Below are positions 32,906 through 41,083 of a stretch of DNA of 51,063 bases, in pieces (position 1 is the stretch's first letter; every line of letters starts with the position of its first letter). The stretch is from NCBI RefSeq assembly GCF_030150285.1, contig NZ_JASLGE010000067.1, forward strand, positions 1-51,063, written 5' to 3'. The position numbers and the translations under genes are program-made. The DNA comes from Pseudomonas sp. GTDB lineage: Bacteria > Pseudomonadota > Gammaproteobacteria > Pseudomonadales > Pseudomonadaceae. The notes under the pieces are model-generated. The model saw only the letters and a program-made list of their open reading frames with translations, was not told the DNA's origin and made no database searches.

Positions 32906-33772
32906 TTGAACCTGCTGCAACATATCGCCCAGTCACGCCACCTGTTACGGAAATCGGAACTCAAGGTCGCCGATCACGTGCTGCTTGATCCTGCGGCGGT
33001 AATGCACAGCTCCATGGCCGACCTCGCTCACAGTGTCGGCATCAGCGAGCCCACGATCGTGCGTTTTTGCCGAGCTATAGGCTGCTCAGGGTTTCAGGAC
33101 CTGAAACTCAAGCTGGCGCAAAGCCTGGCGGCGGGGGCGAGTTTTGGCCAGTTCGCCATTCACGAAGACGATTCGGTGGCGGACTACAGCCTCAAAATCT
33201 TCGACACCACGCTGCATACCCTGATGGATGTGCGTGAGAATCTGGACCCCGTGGCTTTGCAGCGCGCCGTGACCGCGATGTCTCAGGCCCAGCGCGTCGA
33301 GTTTTATGGGTTTGGGGCGTCAGGTGCCGTGGCGGCCGATGCCCAGCACAAGTTTTTCCGTTTGCTGCTGACGGCGGCGGCGTATTCCGACCCGCACATG
33401 CAAGCGATGTCGGCGGTGACCTTGAAGCCGACGGACGTGGCCATCTGTATCTCCCAGTCGGGCCGTTCCAAAGACTTGCTGATTACCGCCAACCTGGTGC
33501 GTGAAAGTGGCGCAACGCTGATCACCTTGTGCCCCAGCCAAACCCCGTTAGCCGAGCTGGCGACGGTGAACCTGGCCATCGACGTACACGAAGACACGGA
33601 AATCTACACCCCGTTGACCTCGCGCATTGCTCACCTGGTGGTGATTGACGTGCTGGCAATGGGCGTGGCCATGGCCCGCGGCCCGAGCCTGGTCAACCAC
33701 CTTAAAAGCGTGAAACGCAGCCTTCGCAGCTTGCGCCTGTCGCCAAAATCGCTGAAAAGCCACGAAGACTAG
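32906..33772 (+). CDS. RpiR-family transcriptional regulator (HexR paralogue)
   Basis: The 288-aa protein has an N-terminal RpiR helix-turn-helix (about residues 15-70, with ADLAHSVGISEPTIVRFCRA) and a C-terminal sugar-isomerase SIS domain (about 120-260, with CISQSGRSKDLL). The SIS domain binds phosphosugars. The only in-frame start that fits is TTG at 32906. Being next to pycR-pycAB, it corresponds in position to PA5438 of P. aeruginosa rather than to hexR itself, which sits near zwf. A HexR-type operator lies just upstream, suggesting a link between Entner-Doudoroff intermediates and this locus. Confidence 0.85.
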   Translation: MNLLQHIAQSRHLLRKSELKVADHVLLDPAAVMHSSMADLAHSVGISEPTIVRFCRAIGCSGFQDLKLKLAQSLAAGASFGQFAIHEDDSVADYSLKIFDTTLHTLMDVRENLDPVALQRAVTAMSQAQRVEFYGFGASGAVAADAQHKFFRLLLTAAAYSDPHMQAMSAVTLKPTDVAICISQSGRSKDLLITANLVRESGATLITLCPSQTPLAELATVNLAIDVHEDTEIYTPLTSRIAHLVVIDVLAMGVAMARGPSLVNHLKSVKRSLRSLRLSPKSLKSHED

Positions 33773-33778
33773 CGCCTG

Positions 33779-33827
33779 CGCGCGATCTTTTGATTTTTTA
33801 AAAGATCGCGAGCAAGCTCGTTCCTAC
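33779..33827. repeat. Pseudomonas REP-type palindromic repeat
   Basis: The stem CGCGATCTTTT / AAAAGATCGCG is followed by AGCAAGCTCGTTCCTAC. Only the 3' outer arm of the element is present. It starts 6 bp after the stop of the RpiR-family gene. Confidence 0.82.
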
Positions 33828-33960
33828 AGGGTTAGTCAACACAAAAAACCGCAGTGTTCAGCACCTCGTCGCCCTTCATCCCCCTGTCATCGCGCTTTCG
33901 CCAAGCCGTCATAAACAACGTCCATTGTGAAACTCCCGTACACGCCTTGGGAGACTCGAA

Positions 33961-34173
33961 ATGGCTCAGCCTTACGAAGAACGCAACAGCGCCGTCAAAA
34001 CCCGCCGTCAACAGGAAGACCAGCGTCGCATGGCGTTTCGTCGTGCGATTGAAGACCGTTCTGATCAGCGCCAATTGCGCCTGGAAACAGCTGAATACCC
34101 CGACCTTGGTTCCATCAACTATTGGCTGGCCGCTCCGGCAACTGGCCGTCGAAGCGTTCAACCAGCGCGCTGA
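33961..34173 (+). CDS. small PA3496-family protein (putative envelope integrity)
   Basis: The 70-aa protein begins MAQPYEERNSAVKTRRQQED and continues with the RRMAFRRAIED core that marks this small, basic Pseudomonas family. The family name is from general knowledge; function is not established. GGGAGA lies about 8 bp before the ATG. Its last 59 bp overlap the 3' end of pycR on the other strand, so the two genes converge and share DNA. Confidence 0.68.
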   Translation: MAQPYEERNSAVKTRRQQEDQRRMAFRRAIEDRSDQRQLRLETAEYPDLGSINYWLAAPATGRRSVQPAR

Positions 34174-35077
34174 TTTGCAGGCGCTCACTGCGAATAAACC
34201 CCAGAAACGCATGGGCGACTGGAGACAAGCGTTTGTCTTTGGCCTGCACCACGCACCAACTGCGGTACAGCGGCAACTCGTCGACCGGCAGCTCGCGCAG
34301 CAGGCCGGTCGCCAGCTCCAGGCTGACGGCGTGGCGTGTCAGCAAGGCCACGCCCAACCCGGCCACCGCGCATTCGCGTTGAGACTCGTTGGACGACACT
34401 TCCAGCGTTTGGCTGAAGTGCACACGTTTCTCCTTGAAGTATTCTTCGCACGCCATACGCGTCCCCGAGCCTTGCTCGCGCATCAGTAACGTGTAGGGCT
34501 CCAGATCCTGCAAGCGCAGCGGGCCCTGTTCGCATAGCGGGTGATCCGCAGGTGCGACGGCCACAATCGGGTTGTTCAAAAACGGCAGGAACTCCAGCCC
34601 CATGTCTTGCGGCACCATGGACATGATCACCAGGTCATCGCGGCTATCCGACAATCGCCGTACGGCTTGCGCTCGATTGACCACCGTGAGTTGCAAATTG
34701 ACTTCGGGGTGCTGGCGCTTGAACGCGGCAAACAGGTGCGGCACAAAATATTTTGCGCTCGATTCGATGGCCAGTTTCAGTTGCCCTTGCAACGAACCCA
34801 GCAAGTCCGAGAGCTGCATATCGAGGTTTTCCAGGCGACCGAAAATATCTCGACTGGCGAGCTGAAGCGCTTCAGCGGCTTCCGTCATGTACAGCTTTTT
34901 GCCGACATAATCGAACAGAGGCTGCCCGATCAGTTCCTCTAGCTGCCGAATTTGTAGACTTACGGCGGGTTGCGTCAGCGACATTTCTTCTGCAGCGCGG
35001 CTATATGAGCGCAGCACACACACTTCGTTAAACACCTGAAGTTGTCTAAAAGTGATACGCATCAATGACTTACGCAT
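34115..35077 (-). CDS. pycR: LysR-family regulator PycR
   Basis: The 320-aa protein has a LysR helix-turn-helix (about residues 8-68, with LRSYSRAAEEMSLTQPAVSL) and a substrate-binding domain (about 95-300). It is divergent from pycA with about 190 bp between starts, matching PA5437 (PycR), the regulator of pyruvate carboxylase in P. aeruginosa. A start five codons later is possible, but GAGAA precedes the one used. Its 3' end overlaps the small PA3496-family gene. Confidence 0.9.
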   Translation of the reverse strand: MRKSLMRITFRQLQVFNEVCVLRSYSRAAEEMSLTQPAVSLQIRQLEELIGQPLFDYVGKKLYMTEAAEALQLASRDIFGRLENLDMQLSDLLGSLQGQLKLAIESSAKYFVPHLFAAFKRQHPEVNLQLTVVNRAQAVRRLSDSRDDLVIMSMVPQDMGLEFLPFLNNPIVAVAPADHPLCEQGPLRLQDLEPYTLLMREQGSGTRMACEEYFKEKRVHFSQTLEVSSNESQRECAVAGLGVALLTRHAVSLELATGLLRELPVDELPLYRSWCVVQAKDKRLSPVAHAFLGFIRSERLQISALVERFDGQLPERPANS

Positions 35078-35267
35078 TTTATGGCGGTTCTCTGATTTTC
35101 TTCAGGTTTTCACTATAAGTTTTTACTAATGCATAACCCAAGAATTATTGATTTTTGTTTATCAATGCGTGGGTCTAGTGTGGCGACAGAACGGTTCAGA
35201 CACATTTGGACACGTGCAGGCCTGGTCTAGCAGGTCGTTTGTTCCATGGGCTTTAGGAAAAATCCAA

Positions 35268-36683
35268 GTGATAAAAAAGATCCTGATCGCCAACCGCGGA
35301 GAAATTGCCGTCCGCATCGTGCGTGCCTGCGCCGAGATGGGGATTCGCTCTGTTGCGGTTTATTCCGAGGCTGATCGCCACGCCCTGCACGTCAAGCGTG
35401 CCGACGAAGCGCACAGCATTGGTGACGACCCGCTGGCCGGTTACCTGAACCCGCGCAAGCTGGTGAACCTGGCGGTGGAAACCGGCTGTGATGCCCTGCA
35501 CCCGGGTTATGGTTTTCTGTCGGAAAACGCCGAACTGGCGGATATCTGCGCGGAGCGCGGTATCAAGTTCATCGGCCCGGCGGCTGAAGTCATTCGCCGC
35601 ATGGGCGACAAGACTGAGGCCCGCCGCAGCATGATCAAGGCCGGTGTGCCGGTCACGCCGGGCACTGAAGGCAACGTGGCCGATATCCACGAGGCGCTGC
35701 TTGAAGGGGAGCGCATTGGCTACCCGGTCATGCTTAAAGCCACCTCGGGTGGCGGCGGTCGCGGTATTCGTCGGTGCAACAGCCGTGAAGAACTGGAACA
35801 AGCTTTTCCTCGGGTGATCTCCGAAGCCACCAAAGCGTTTGGTTCGGCTGAGGTGTTCCTCGAAAAATGCATCGTGAACCCCAAACACATTGAAGCCCAG
35901 ATCCTGGGTGACAGCTTCGGCAACGTGGTGCACCTGTTTGAGCGTGACTGCTCGATCCAGCGGCGTAACCAGAAGCTGATCGAAATCGCCCCAAGCCCTC
36001 AGTTGACCCCGGAACAGCGTGCCTATATCGGCGACCTGTCTGTGCGTGCCGCCAAGGCCGTGGGTTACGAGAATGCCGGTACCGTGGAGTTCCTGCTCGC
36101 CGAGGGCGAGGTGTACTTCATGGAGATGAACACTCGGGTGCAGGTGGAGCACACCATCACCGAAGAAATCACCGGCATCGACATTGTGCGTGAGCAGATC
36201 CGTATCGCTTCGGGCCTGCCGCTGTCGATCAAGCAAGAAGACATTCAGCACCGTGGCTTCGCCCTGCAATTTCGGATCAACGCGGAAGACCCGAAAAACA
36301 ACTTCCTGCCCAGCTTCGGCAAGATCACCCGTTACTACGCGCCCGGCGGGCCTGGCGTGCGTACCGACACGGCGATCTACACCGGCTACACCATTCCACC
36401 GTATTACGACTCCATGTGTCTGAAACTGGTGGTGTGGGCACTGACCTGGGAAGAAGCGATGGACCGTGGTTTGCGCGCCCTCGACGACATGCGTCTGCAA
36501 GGGGTCAAAACCACCGCCGCGTATTACCAGGAAATCCTGCGTAACCCGGAATTCCGTAGTGGCCAGTTCAACACCAGCTTCGTAGAAAGCCATCCAGAAC
36601 TGACCAACTACTCGATCAAGCGCAAACCCGAAGAGCTGGCCCTGGCCATCGCCGCCGCCATCGCCGCCCACGCGGGCCTGTGA
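35268..36683 (+). CDS. pycA: pyruvate carboxylase subunit A (biotin carboxylase)
   Basis: The 471-aa subunit carboxylates biotin using ATP and bicarbonate. The ATP-grasp signature KATSGGGGRGIRRC (about 160-173) and FMEMNTRVQVEHTITEE are visible. The start is a GTG at 35268 (VIKKILIANRGEIAVRIVRA), where the conserved biotin-carboxylase N-terminus begins, with TAGGA upstream; the 40 residues before it are not family-like. It is co-transcribed with pycB (11 bp apart) and divergent from pycR. Confidence 0.94.
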   Translation: MIKKILIANRGEIAVRIVRACAEMGIRSVAVYSEADRHALHVKRADEAHSIGDDPLAGYLNPRKLVNLAVETGCDALHPGYGFLSENAELADICAERGIKFIGPAAEVIRRMGDKTEARRSMIKAGVPVTPGTEGNVADIHEALLEGERIGYPVMLKATSGGGGRGIRRCNSREELEQAFPRVISEATKAFGSAEVFLEKCIVNPKHIEAQILGDSFGNVVHLFERDCSIQRRNQKLIEIAPSPQLTPEQRAYIGDLSVRAAKAVGYENAGTVEFLLAEGEVYFMEMNTRVQVEHTITEEITGIDIVREQIRIASGLPLSIKQEDIQHRGFALQFRINAEDPKNNFLPSFGKITRYYAPGGPGVRTDTAIYTGYTIPPYYDSMCLKLVVWALTWEEAMDRGLRALDDMRLQGVKTTAAYYQEILRNPEFRSGQFNTSFVESHPELTNYSIKRKPEELALAIAAAIAAHAGL

Positions 36684-36694
36684 GGAATAAAACA

Positions 36695-38503
36695 ATGTCC
36701 AAGAAAATTTTCGTAACCGACACCATCCTGCGTGATGCTCACCAGTCGCTGCTGGCCACTCGCATGCGCACTGAAGACATGCTGCCGATCTGCGAGAAGC
36801 TCGACAAAGTCGGCTACTGGTCGCTGGAAGTGTGGGGCGGCGCGACGTTTGACGCCTGTGTGCGCTTTCTGAAAGAAGACCCGTGGGAGCGCCTGCGCCA
36901 ACTGCGTGCAGCACTGCCCAACACCCGTCTGCAAATGCTGCTGCGCGGGCAGAACCTGCTGGGCTATCGCCACTACAGCGACGACGTGGTGAAAGCCTTT
37001 GTTGCCAAGGCGGCGGTTAACGGTATCGACGTGTTCCGTATTTTCGATGCCATGAATGACGTGCGTAACCTGCGCGTGGCCATTGAAGCCGTGAAAGCCG
37101 CTGGCAAGCACGCTCAAGGCACCATCGCCTACACCACCAGCCCGGTGCACACCATCGACGCGTTTGTGGCCCAGGCCAAGCAGATGGAAGCGATGGGGTG
37201 CGATTCGGTTGCCATCAAAGACATGGCCGGTCTGCTGACGCCATTCGCCACCGGCGACCTGGTGAAAGCGCTGAAGGCTGAAATTGGTCTGCCGATCTTT
37301 ATTCACTCCCATGACACGGCGGGCCTGGCGGCCATGTGTCAGCTCAAGGCTGTGGAAAACGGTGCGAGCCATATCGACACCGCCATCTCCAGCTTCGCAT
37401 GGGGCACCAGCCACCCGGGTACCGAGTCGATGGTTGCCGCCCTTAAGGGCAGCGAATACGACACCGGCCTCGACCTGGCACTGCTGCAGGAAATCGGTCT
37501 GTACTTCTACGCGGTGCGTAAGAAATACCACCAGTTCGAAAGCGAATTCACCGCTGTCGACACCCGTGTTCAAGTCAACCAGGTACCGGGCGGGATGATT
37601 TCCAACCTGGCCAACCAGCTCAAGGAACAGGGTGCCCTGAACCGCATGAGCGAAGTGCTGGCCGAGATCCCGCGTGTGCGTGAAGACCTGGGCTTCCCAC
37701 CGTTGGTGACCCCGACGTCGCAAATCGTAGGCACTCAGGCGTTCTTCAACGTGCTGGCCGGCGAGCGCTACAAGACCATCACCAACGAAGTGAAGCTGTA
37801 CCTGCAAGGCGGTTATGGCAAGGCTCCGGGCGTGGTCAACGAGCAATTGCGCCGTCAGGCCATCGGCAACGAAGAACTGATCGACGTGCGCCCTGCGGAC
37901 CTGCTCAAGCCGGAAATGGTCAAGTTGCGCGGCGAAATCGGCGCGCTGGCCAAGTCGGAAGAAGACGTCCTGACCTTCGCCATGTTCCCGGACATTGGCC
38001 GCAAGTTCCTGGAAGAGCGTGAGGCGGGCACCTTGGCCCCTGAAGTTCTACTGCCGATTCCTGAGGCGGGTGGCGTGACCAAGGCCGGTGGCGAAGGCGT
38101 GCCGACCGAGTTCGTGATCGACGTTCACGGTGAAAGCTACCGCGTCGACATTACCGGTGTGGGCGTCAAGGCCGAAGGCAAGCGTCACTTCTACCTGTCC
38201 ATCGACGGCATGCCCGAAGAAGTGGTGTTCGAGCCGCTCAACGAATTCGTGGGTGGGTCTGCCAGCAAGCGCAAGCAAGCGACTGAGCCGGGCCACGTCA
38301 GTACCGCCATGCCAGGCAACATTGTCGATGTGCTGGTCAAAGTGGGCGACACCGTCAAGGCCGGTCAGTCGGTGCTGATCACTGAAGCCATGAAGATGGA
38401 GACCGAGGTTCAGGCCGCCATCGCCGGTAAAGTTGTCACCATTCATGTGGTCAAAGGCGACCGCGTTAATCCGGGCGAAATTCTGATCGAAATCGAAGCC
38501 TGA
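36695..38503 (+). CDS. pycB: pyruvate carboxylase subunit B (carboxyltransferase with biotin domain)
   Basis: The 602-aa subunit transfers carboxyl from biotin to pyruvate, making oxaloacetate for the TCA cycle. The N-terminal TIM-barrel carboxyltransferase starts with FVTDTILRDAHQSLLATRMR, followed by conserved KDMAGLLTP. The C-terminal biotinyl domain has EAMKMET with the biotin lysine at residue 567, 35 residues from the end. It is close to OadA in sequence, but the pycA/pycR context favours pyruvate carboxylase. The ATG has GAGGA upstream. Confidence 0.94.
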   Translation: MSKKIFVTDTILRDAHQSLLATRMRTEDMLPICEKLDKVGYWSLEVWGGATFDACVRFLKEDPWERLRQLRAALPNTRLQMLLRGQNLLGYRHYSDDVVKAFVAKAAVNGIDVFRIFDAMNDVRNLRVAIEAVKAAGKHAQGTIAYTTSPVHTIDAFVAQAKQMEAMGCDSVAIKDMAGLLTPFATGDLVKALKAEIGLPIFIHSHDTAGLAAMCQLKAVENGASHIDTAISSFAWGTSHPGTESMVAALKGSEYDTGLDLALLQEIGLYFYAVRKKYHQFESEFTAVDTRVQVNQVPGGMISNLANQLKEQGALNRMSEVLAEIPRVREDLGFPPLVTPTSQIVGTQAFFNVLAGERYKTITNEVKLYLQGGYGKAPGVVNEQLRRQAIGNEELIDVRPADLLKPEMVKLRGEIGALAKSEEDVLTFAMFPDIGRKFLEEREAGTLAPEVLLPIPEAGGVTKAGGEGVPTEFVIDVHGESYRVDITGVGVKAEGKRHFYLSIDGMPEEVVFEPLNEFVGGSASKRKQATEPGHVSTAMPGNIVDVLVKVGDTVKAGQSVLITEAMKMETEVQAAIAGKVVTIHVVKGDRVNPGEILIEIEA

Positions 38504-38535
38504 TACCGCCTTTGCTTCAAACGCTTTAAACCTCG

Positions 38536-38561
38536 GGGGAGCATGTGCTCCCCTTTTTTTT
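38536..38561 (+). terminator. rho-independent terminator of pycAB
   Basis: GGGGAGCA and TGCTCCCC form a stem followed by eight T residues, 32 bp after the pycB stop. Confidence 0.94.
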
Positions 38562-38584
38562 GGTGCGTAATTTGAGCGGATCAT

Positions 38585-38600
38585 CTGCACTACAATGCAG
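38585..38600. promoter_or_regulatory. HipB-type operator 1
   Basis: CTGCA-CTACAA-TGCAG is a 16-bp inverted repeat with perfect 5-bp arms. It is the first of four such sites, each starting exactly 42 bp after the last. Confidence 0.75.
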
Positions 38601-38626
38601 TTTTTTGGCGCTAGGTGGGAATTAAT

Positions 38627-38642
38627 CTGTATTAAAATGCAT
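38627..38642. promoter_or_regulatory. HipB-type operator 2 (degenerate)
   Basis: CTGTA-TTAAAA-TGCAT keeps the pattern of the other three sites but its arms are imperfect. Confidence 0.65.
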
Positions 38643-38668
38643 TTTAAGTAAGAGAAAGAGTGCTTTAA

Positions 38669-38684
38669 CTGCACTATAATGCAG
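38669..38684. promoter_or_regulatory. HipB-type operator 3 containing a -10 hexamer
   Basis: CTGCA-CTATAA-TGCAG has perfect arms and contains TATAAT at 38675-38680, so a bound repressor would cover a probable -10 element. Confidence 0.75.
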
Positions 38685-38710
38685 GTATAGAGTCAATTTC
38701 GGCCTTTGAA

Positions 38711-38726
38711 GTGCATTAAATTGCAG
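38711..38726. promoter_or_regulatory. HipB-type operator 4 at the hipA ribosome-binding site
   Basis: GTGCA-TTAAAT-TGCAG overlaps the start of the CAGGTGA ribosome-binding region of hipA, whose ATG is at 38735. Confidence 0.72.
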
Positions 38727-38734
38727 GTGAATGC

Positions 38735-40060
38735 ATGTTTCAGCTAACCCTTCAGCTTTACAGCAATGGCCAATGGCAGGATGCGATGGCTTTAAAGTTT
38801 CCGGAGCCTGATAAGGGCTTTAACGGGCCCTGTCGGTTTGGTTACACGCAGGATTATCTGATTGAAAATCTGGAAGTGATCGACAGCCCTTTTTCACGGT
38901 CGGTCAGCGCTTACGTGCCTCTTGAATGGGATGCCCGGGACTCAAAAACGGCCCCGGCCTTTTTGCATGACATTGCACCCGCCGGTGCGGCGAAAAAAAT
39001 ACTGATCAAGCAGATAGGGCGAGAAAAACCTGAGCATCTGAGTGATGACTTATTTTTGCTTGGGCGCAGCACGCCGGGTCCTATCGGGCATTTACGCATA
39101 AAAGAGTCTCATGAGCGGTTGGATCAGCGTCAGGCGCTGGGTTTTACCCGTGAAGACGTGATCGTTCGCGACAATAGCTTTCTGGAATATGCCCACGAAC
39201 AGGGCGCAGCCATTGGAGGTGCAACGGGAGCCGGCGGGGAGGCCCCGAAGCTATTGATGGCTGAAGCGGTTGATGGCCTGCTGTACCCGGATGCGACCCT
39301 TGAGGATGCCCGCGTAAAGCAGCACTGGTTTATCAAATTTGCGCGTAATAGGGCTCTTGAGCGGGATCAGATAATCTTGCGCAGCGAGTTTCTCTATTAC
39401 AAAGCGCTGCAGTCGCTCGGGATTGAAACCGTGTCGGCCCAGGGGTTGGCGTTGGAAGAGGGCCGCAAGCCAAGTCTCTGGATGCAGCGTTTTGATCGAA
39501 ATGTCACGGCGCGCGGTGTTGAACGCTACGCTGTGGAGTCGATTTACTCGCTTGCTCAAGTGACCGAGCCGGGCAGCACGATGACGCATCTTGAGGTGGT
39601 TGAGTTGCTTGCGGGGTTGTGGAGCCAGGCCGGGCAGCAGGGTCAGATTGAGGATTTGGTCGCCGAATACCTGCGTCGTGACGTGCTTAACAAGATTCTG
39701 GGTAACAGCGATAACCACGGTCGGAATACGGCGATTATTCGCGGCACCGATGCGTTTCGACTGGCCCCGATTTATGACCTGGCACCGATGGTCATGGACG
39801 ACGAAGGGATTACTCGAACCACTAAATGGCCGTTGGAGATTGAGCGGGCCGGTGAGATTGATTGGCGCGCTGCGTGTGAATCGTTAAGTGCGATTGTCAG
39901 TCCCGACATTGCCTTTGAGCGCTTGCGCGCAGATGCAGAGCAACTGCGAGCGTTGCCAGACGTACTCAGCGCGAGTGGCCTCCCGGACGTGACAATGAAT
40001 CACCCACAAATAGCGCTTAAAAACCTCGATCAGCGTCTACGCACGTGGGGGCTGAAATGA
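38735..40060 (+). CDS. hipA: HipA-family serine/threonine kinase toxin
   Basis: The 441-aa protein has the HipA kinase fold: a glycine-rich loop (TGAGGEAPK, 164-172), a probable ATP-binding lysine in HWFIKF (K201), the catalytic GNSDNHGRN (323-331, likely D326) and the metal-binding IYDLAPM (D348). HipA toxins phosphorylate translation factors such as glutamyl-tRNA synthetase and cause persistence; the target here is unknown. Length matches E. coli HipA (440 aa). The HTH antitoxin gene follows with an ATGA overlap, so the toxin gene comes first, opposite to E. coli hipBA. Confidence 0.88.
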   Translation: MFQLTLQLYSNGQWQDAMALKFPEPDKGFNGPCRFGYTQDYLIENLEVIDSPFSRSVSAYVPLEWDARDSKTAPAFLHDIAPAGAAKKILIKQIGREKPEHLSDDLFLLGRSTPGPIGHLRIKESHERLDQRQALGFTREDVIVRDNSFLEYAHEQGAAIGGATGAGGEAPKLLMAEAVDGLLYPDATLEDARVKQHWFIKFARNRALERDQIILRSEFLYYKALQSLGIETVSAQGLALEEGRKPSLWMQRFDRNVTARGVERYAVESIYSLAQVTEPGSTMTHLEVVELLAGLWSQAGQQGQIEDLVAEYLRRDVLNKILGNSDNHGRNTAIIRGTDAFRLAPIYDLAPMVMDDEGITRTTKWPLEIERAGEIDWRAACESLSAIVSPDIAFERLRADAEQLRALPDVLSASGLPDVTMNHPQIALKNLDQRLRTWGLK

Positions 40061-40332
40061 CGCTGACCATTGATGCGCGCCAGTTGATTATCGAAACCAT
40101 TGAGGCTGATTTGGCGCAGGGGAAAGCCACCTTGGGCGAGGCGGTGAAGCGATTGCGGGTCGATGTCACTCAGTTGCAGCAAACCCAATTTGCCCGCATG
40201 TGCAAAATATCGGTCCGCACTTTGATTCAAATTGAGCACGACGAGGGCAATCCCACGCTCAAATCCTTGAATGCAGTCTTCAAACCGTTCGGTCTGCAAA
40301 TGGGTGTGGTGCGTCGGTCAAGAAAATTTTAA
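40057..40332 (+). CDS. HTH antitoxin of the hipA pair (HipB-like)
   Basis: The 91-aa protein has an XRE-type helix-turn-helix near residues 43-70 (TQFARMCKISVRTLIQIEHD) and a C-terminal NAVFKPFGLQMGVV typical of small toxin-paired regulators. It probably binds the four upstream operators together with HipA and neutralises it. The start overlaps the hipA stop (ATGA), giving coupled translation. The N-terminal 40 residues are helical and longer than in E. coli HipB. Confidence 0.83.
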   Translation: MTLTIDARQLIIETIEADLAQGKATLGEAVKRLRVDVTQLQQTQFARMCKISVRTLIQIEHDEGNPTLKSLNAVFKPFGLQMGVVRRSRKF

Positions 40333-40347
40333 GTCTCTTCTGAACCC

Positions 40348-40376
40348 AAAAACGCCCAACAGTCCTTGTTGGGCGT
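40348..40376 (-). terminator. terminator for the GNAT operon, possibly bidirectional
   Basis: ACGCCCAACA and TGTTGGGCGT form a perfect 10-bp stem. On the minus strand a T run follows, which would end the acetyltransferase operon; on the plus side it lies after the hipA/HTH pair. Confidence 0.85.
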
Positions 40377-40388
40377 ATTGATCAAAAA

Positions 40389-41069
40389 TTAATCAGTTAA
40401 TGCTCGGCAGGCTTCCAAGGTCAGGATTTGGCCGCTTTCTGGTTGGTTATCCAGTGCCAGCCATTTCTCAAACCCTGACGCTATAGCGGGCCATTCCGTA
40501 CCGATCATACTGTACCATGTGGTATCACGATTTCTGCCTTTAACCACCATATGCTGGCGAAAAATGCCTTCGTAGGTGTACCCCAATCGTACTGCTGAAC
40601 GCTTTGACCGGTCATTCAGGTTGTTGCACTTCCATTCCAGCCGGCGATTGCCCAAGGCGAAGGCTTCCTTGGCCAAGAGGTAGACCGCCTCGGTACTTTT
40701 TGGCGAGCGCTGCATGGCAGCGCCGAATGTCACGTTACCGATCTCGATGCGACCGTGTTCCGGCACGATGGACATAAGGCTGAGTAGGCCTTGGGCCTGG
40801 CCGCCAGGTTTATCGATAACCGCGTAAAAGTGCGGGTCGAGGCTGTTGGTCAGGGCTTGCAGCCATGTATCAAAGGCCGGGCGCTCGGCGAAAGGGCCAA
40901 AAGGCATGTAGTCCCACAACGCGGGATCGCTGTGGGCCCCTTGAAAGGCTAGCCATAAATCGTCGCCGTGCCGGGTGCCGTCAAGCTTTTCCAGACGAAT
41001 GTAGAGACCGTCCAGCGTTCGGTTACCCGGGGTTTTGGCCGGTTGCCAGTGTTGTAGAGATTCAGGCAT
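40389..41069 (-). CDS. GNAT-family N-acetyltransferase (RimJ/RimL type)
   Basis: The 226-aa protein has the RimL-like acetyl-CoA fold: WDYMPFGPF near residues 52-60, GNVTFGAAMQRSPKSTEAVYL (about 131-151) and LGYTYEGIFRQHMV. It would transfer acetyl to an amino group of a small molecule or a protein N-terminus. AAGGA precedes the ATG. It follows the second GNAT gene by 14 bp on the same strand and so belongs to a paiB-GNAT-GNAT operon. Confidence 0.87.
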   Translation of the reverse strand: MPESLQHWQPAKTPGNRTLDGLYIRLEKLDGTRHGDDLWLAFQGAHSDPALWDYMPFGPFAERPAFDTWLQALTNSLDPHFYAVIDKPGGQAQGLLSLMSIVPEHGRIEIGNVTFGAAMQRSPKSTEAVYLLAKEAFALGNRRLEWKCNNLNDRSKRSAVRLGYTYEGIFRQHMVVKGRNRDTTWYSMIGTEWPAIASGFEKWLALDNQPESGQILTLEACRALTD

Positions 41070-41083
41070 GACGCGCTTCCTTT

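Noticed and set aside
35253..36914. A 553-codon open frame on the minus strand opposite pycA
   Set aside because: It lies antisense to a clear biotin-carboxylase gene, has low-complexity composition rich in His, Gln and Arg, and shows no family motif. Long antisense frames are usual opposite conserved, high-GC codon patterns.
36608..37846. A 412-codon open frame on the minus strand opposite pycB
   Set aside because: It is a shadow of the carboxyltransferase gene, without a plausible ribosome-binding site or protein family.
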